Below, piece by piece: positions 61,159 to 64,000 of a DNA stretch of 64,000 nt. The notes beneath the pieces were generated by a model. The model was given only the letters and a program-made list of their open reading frames with translations, searched no databases and had not been told where the DNA came from. Source of the stretch: Leptospira langatensis (GTDB lineage Bacteria > Spirochaetota > Leptospiria > Leptospirales > Leptospiraceae); contig NZ_RQER01000010.1 in NCBI RefSeq assembly GCF_004770615.1, positions 310,001 to 374,000 of the forward strand, given 5' to 3'. Position 1 is the stretch's first letter. Every line of letters begins with the position of its first letter. The position numbers and the translations under genes are program-made.

Positions 61159-61163
61159 TCCTT
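61132..61163 (+). terminator. Terminator hairpin overlapping the stop of the 367-aa gene
   Basis: AAGGATCACTTT (61132-61143) and AAAGTGATCCTT (61152-61163) form a perfect 12-bp stem with an 8-nt loop. The gene's TGA at 61156-61158 is in the right arm. The same hairpin can serve the convergent gene at 61182. Confidence 0.65.
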
Positions 61164-61181
61164 TCAGAGGGAAGAAGGAGA

Positions 61182-61406
61182 TTACTCTCCGTCTTCTAAG
61201 AGGTTATTTAAGCTTTCGAGAAGGACGTCTACTTCGACGCCGTAACCCATGCAAACTTGCTCGATTGTCTCGAGTTCGTTGATGGAGCAATGAGAGCATC
61301 CACCTAAATGATAGCTAGAGAAAACTAGGCCTGCTTCTGGATGGAGTCCGATCGCTTCTCCGACCGTCATTTCCTTAAAAAATCTTGGCTTGACCGCTTC
61401 CGACAT
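61182..61406 (-). CDS. DUF1858-type small redox-disulfide protein
   Basis: 74-aa protein. The pattern TVGEAIGLHPEAGLVF, GGCSHCSINELETIEQVCMGYGVEVDVLLESLN matches the DUF1858 family (hybrid-cluster-protein-associated redox disulfide domain; TVxE...P, then C-x-x-C, then a helix ending LLxxLN). The CSHC pair could form a reversible disulfide or bind a metal. Its role is unknown. It reads convergently to the 367-aa gene and divergently from queD. Confidence 0.78.
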   Translation of the reverse strand: MSEAVKPRFFKEMTVGEAIGLHPEAGLVFSSYHLGGCSHCSINELETIEQVCMGYGVEVDVLLESLNNLLEDGE

Positions 61407-61472
61407 GTGGAAAATCTCCTAATGGTATTGGTTTCTTCCAGTATATAGACTCCCTAGGCGTAAGTCAATTCC

Positions 61473-61874
61473 ATGTTTTTTAAAGAAACAGGCAAATTCT
61501 ACATTCGGATCGAGGAAAGGTTTGAGTCCTCCCATTATCTCTATAAGTATTTCCCGGATGGTTCCGATGAGCCGATCCATGGCCATTCCTTTAAGGTGGA
61601 AGTATACCTTTCCGGAAAGGATAATATAGGAGAGGATGGGATCAGTTTCGACTTCTTAACTTCTAAGCGTCGCTTGAAAGAGCTTGTGGCAGAGTTAGAC
61701 CATATTCTGATCAACGAACATTCGGACTTTAAGACCATCAATCCTACTTCGGAAAATATGGCGCGTTGGTTTTATCATGGCTTGAAGGATAGTGTGATCG
61801 CGGCGAATGGAAAAGTAGATCGGATCGTGATCCACGAAGGTCCCGAGAATCTAGCGTATTACGAACCGCTTTGA
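61473..61874 (+). CDS. queD: 6-carboxytetrahydropterin synthase family protein (QueD-like)
   Basis: 133-aa protein of the PTPS/QueD fold. Zinc ligands are visible as His in FESSHYL and the two His of PIHGHSFKVEV; the catalytic Asp-His is in AELDHILINE and the Glu in IHEGPENLAYY; PTSENMARW is a family signature. The family makes 6-carboxytetrahydropterin for queuosine, though some members have other pterin roles. No other queuosine gene is in the window. It diverges from the DUF1858-type gene. Confidence 0.85.
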   Translation: MFFKETGKFYIRIEERFESSHYLYKYFPDGSDEPIHGHSFKVEVYLSGKDNIGEDGISFDFLTSKRRLKELVAELDHILINEHSDFKTINPTSENMARWFYHGLKDSVIAANGKVDRIVIHEGPENLAYYEPL

Positions 61875-61879
61875 TCTGC

Positions 61880-62290
61880 TCAAAACTTTCCGTACGTAAA
61901 AAGAAAAACTAAATTCGCAACCGCATAGAGTATGGTCAGATAGAATCCCATTCGTAGCGGCCTTGGCAAACGCATCACCCCGCAAAGGATAAAATGAACC
62001 GCTAAAAACCCTAGGGCTAAGGAGTCGACCCAAAGGACTGCACGCACTGGCTCCGGTTCTGCTCCGTACAATAGAAGAAGTACGGCCGGCAGAAGTCCCA
62101 GAAAACTCATGAAGCCACCGGTCGCGATCCAGATCATCAATATCATTCTAGATTGTCTCTCATCCGGATGCTGGAAGACGGAGATTGCTCCTCCCACGAT
62201 CAATTGGTGCAAGAACCCGTGAAAGGCGTACACAAGACTCACACAGAGGAAAATGATAGTGGGCAGGTTGAGATGACTAAGATCTGACAA
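61880..62290 (-). CDS. Small four-TM membrane protein
   Basis: 136-aa protein with four hydrophobic segments (IIFLCVSLVYAFHGFLHQ, MILMIWIATGGFMSFLGLLP, VLWVDSLALGFLAVHFILCG, FYLTILYAVANLVFLF). Family not recognised. Its end lies 5 bp from the queD stop (convergent), and it diverges from the acetoacetyl-CoA synthetase gene. Confidence 0.65.
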   Translation of the reverse strand: MSDLSHLNLPTIIFLCVSLVYAFHGFLHQLIVGGAISVFQHPDERQSRMILMIWIATGGFMSFLGLLPAVLLLLYGAEPEPVRAVLWVDSLALGFLAVHFILCGVMRLPRPLRMGFYLTILYAVANLVFLFTYGKF

Positions 62291-62306
62291 GGCGGGTTCT
62301 CCGAAC

Positions 62307-62325
62307 GATTTGCAACTCGCAAATC
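62307..62325. promoter_or_regulatory. Inverted repeat, candidate operator
   Basis: GATTTGC (62307-62313) and GCAAATC (62319-62325) form a perfect 7-5-7 repeat in the divergent spacer between the four-TM gene and the acetoacetyl-CoA synthetase gene. The size fits a TetR-type operator, and fatty-acid genes are often controlled so; the binder is unknown. Confidence 0.4.
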
Positions 62326-62401
62326 TTATACCGACCCGTGCTCTTCACAACTAATTTACTGTTGACCTCTAGTTGAAAAATACGAGCATATTAGCCCGAC
62401 T

Positions 62402-64000
<1,599 letters not shown>

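Overview
The window looks like chromosomal DNA of a spirochaete, most probably a Leptospira species of fairly high G+C for that genus. The pointers are many spirochaete-style lipoproteins with relaxed lipoboxes, a DUF1577 protein (a Leptospira-type family), multi-TM AraC regulators, an alternative complex III respiratory operon and long antisense ORF shadows. This placement is inference from gene content; no rRNA is present to confirm it. I see no insertion sequence, prophage, CRISPR array or replication origin.

Layout. 0-7 kb: an exported tandem-rhodanese lipoprotein overlapping a pentaheme cytochrome, a truncated DUF5615 toxin remnant, tRNA-Leu(CAA), a hotdog thioesterase, a large Pro/Gly-rich exported protein and two paralogous small lipoproteins. 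7-14 kb: ahpC behind a perfect PerR/Fur-type palindrome, sufB, rlmN, an ArnT-like glycosyltransferase and a membrane AraC regulator preceded in frame by a 21-codon leader ORF. 14-17.4 kb: a YHYH / SCO1 / MORN-repeat lipoprotein cassette and an exported EEP-fold hydrolase. 17.4-25.7 kb: an alternative complex III operon (actABCDEF) with an SH3-like lipoprotein as seventh gene, closed by a strong terminator. 25.7-31.2 kb: a lipoprotein, the DUF1577 protein, and a leftward operon of a RecA/Rad51-like protein with a degenerate Walker A, an 84-aa protein and a family-B DNA polymerase with altered catalytic motifs. 31.3-40 kb: a Pycsar-effector-like membrane protein with no cyclase beside it, an O-acyltransferase, an unknown 657-aa membrane protein, lplA-like/glyA, a SoxR-box-like palindrome, an SGNH lipoprotein with an outer-membrane-like protein, and a rhomboid homologue lacking both catalytic residues. 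40-49.7 kb: an MBL hydrolase, a PBP1A-type synthase, and sucB-lpd-sucA. 49.7-58.4 kb: a lipoprotein and a Ppx/GppA-HD phosphatase diverging from mreB-mreC-mreD-mrdA-rodA. 58.5-64 kb: a hypothetical protein, an AT-rich patch with a DUF6210-like protein, a 367-aa unknown, a DUF1858-like redox protein, queD, a 4-TM protein and a truncated acetoacetyl-CoA synthetase.

How the genes fit together. Several blocks form an aerobic energy core: alternative complex III for quinol oxidation, 2-oxoglutarate dehydrogenase with its lipoyl-dependent E2, a lipoate ligase beside glyA, and acetoacetyl-CoA synthetase. Peroxide defence and Fe-S assembly (ahpC, sufB) sit under a likely peroxide-sensing operator. 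Cell shape and wall synthesis are represented by the Mre/Rod/PBP2 operon and a PBP1A. The least explained and most interesting block is the RecA-like / small protein / PolB operon, with the Pycsar-effector-like gene reading away from it.
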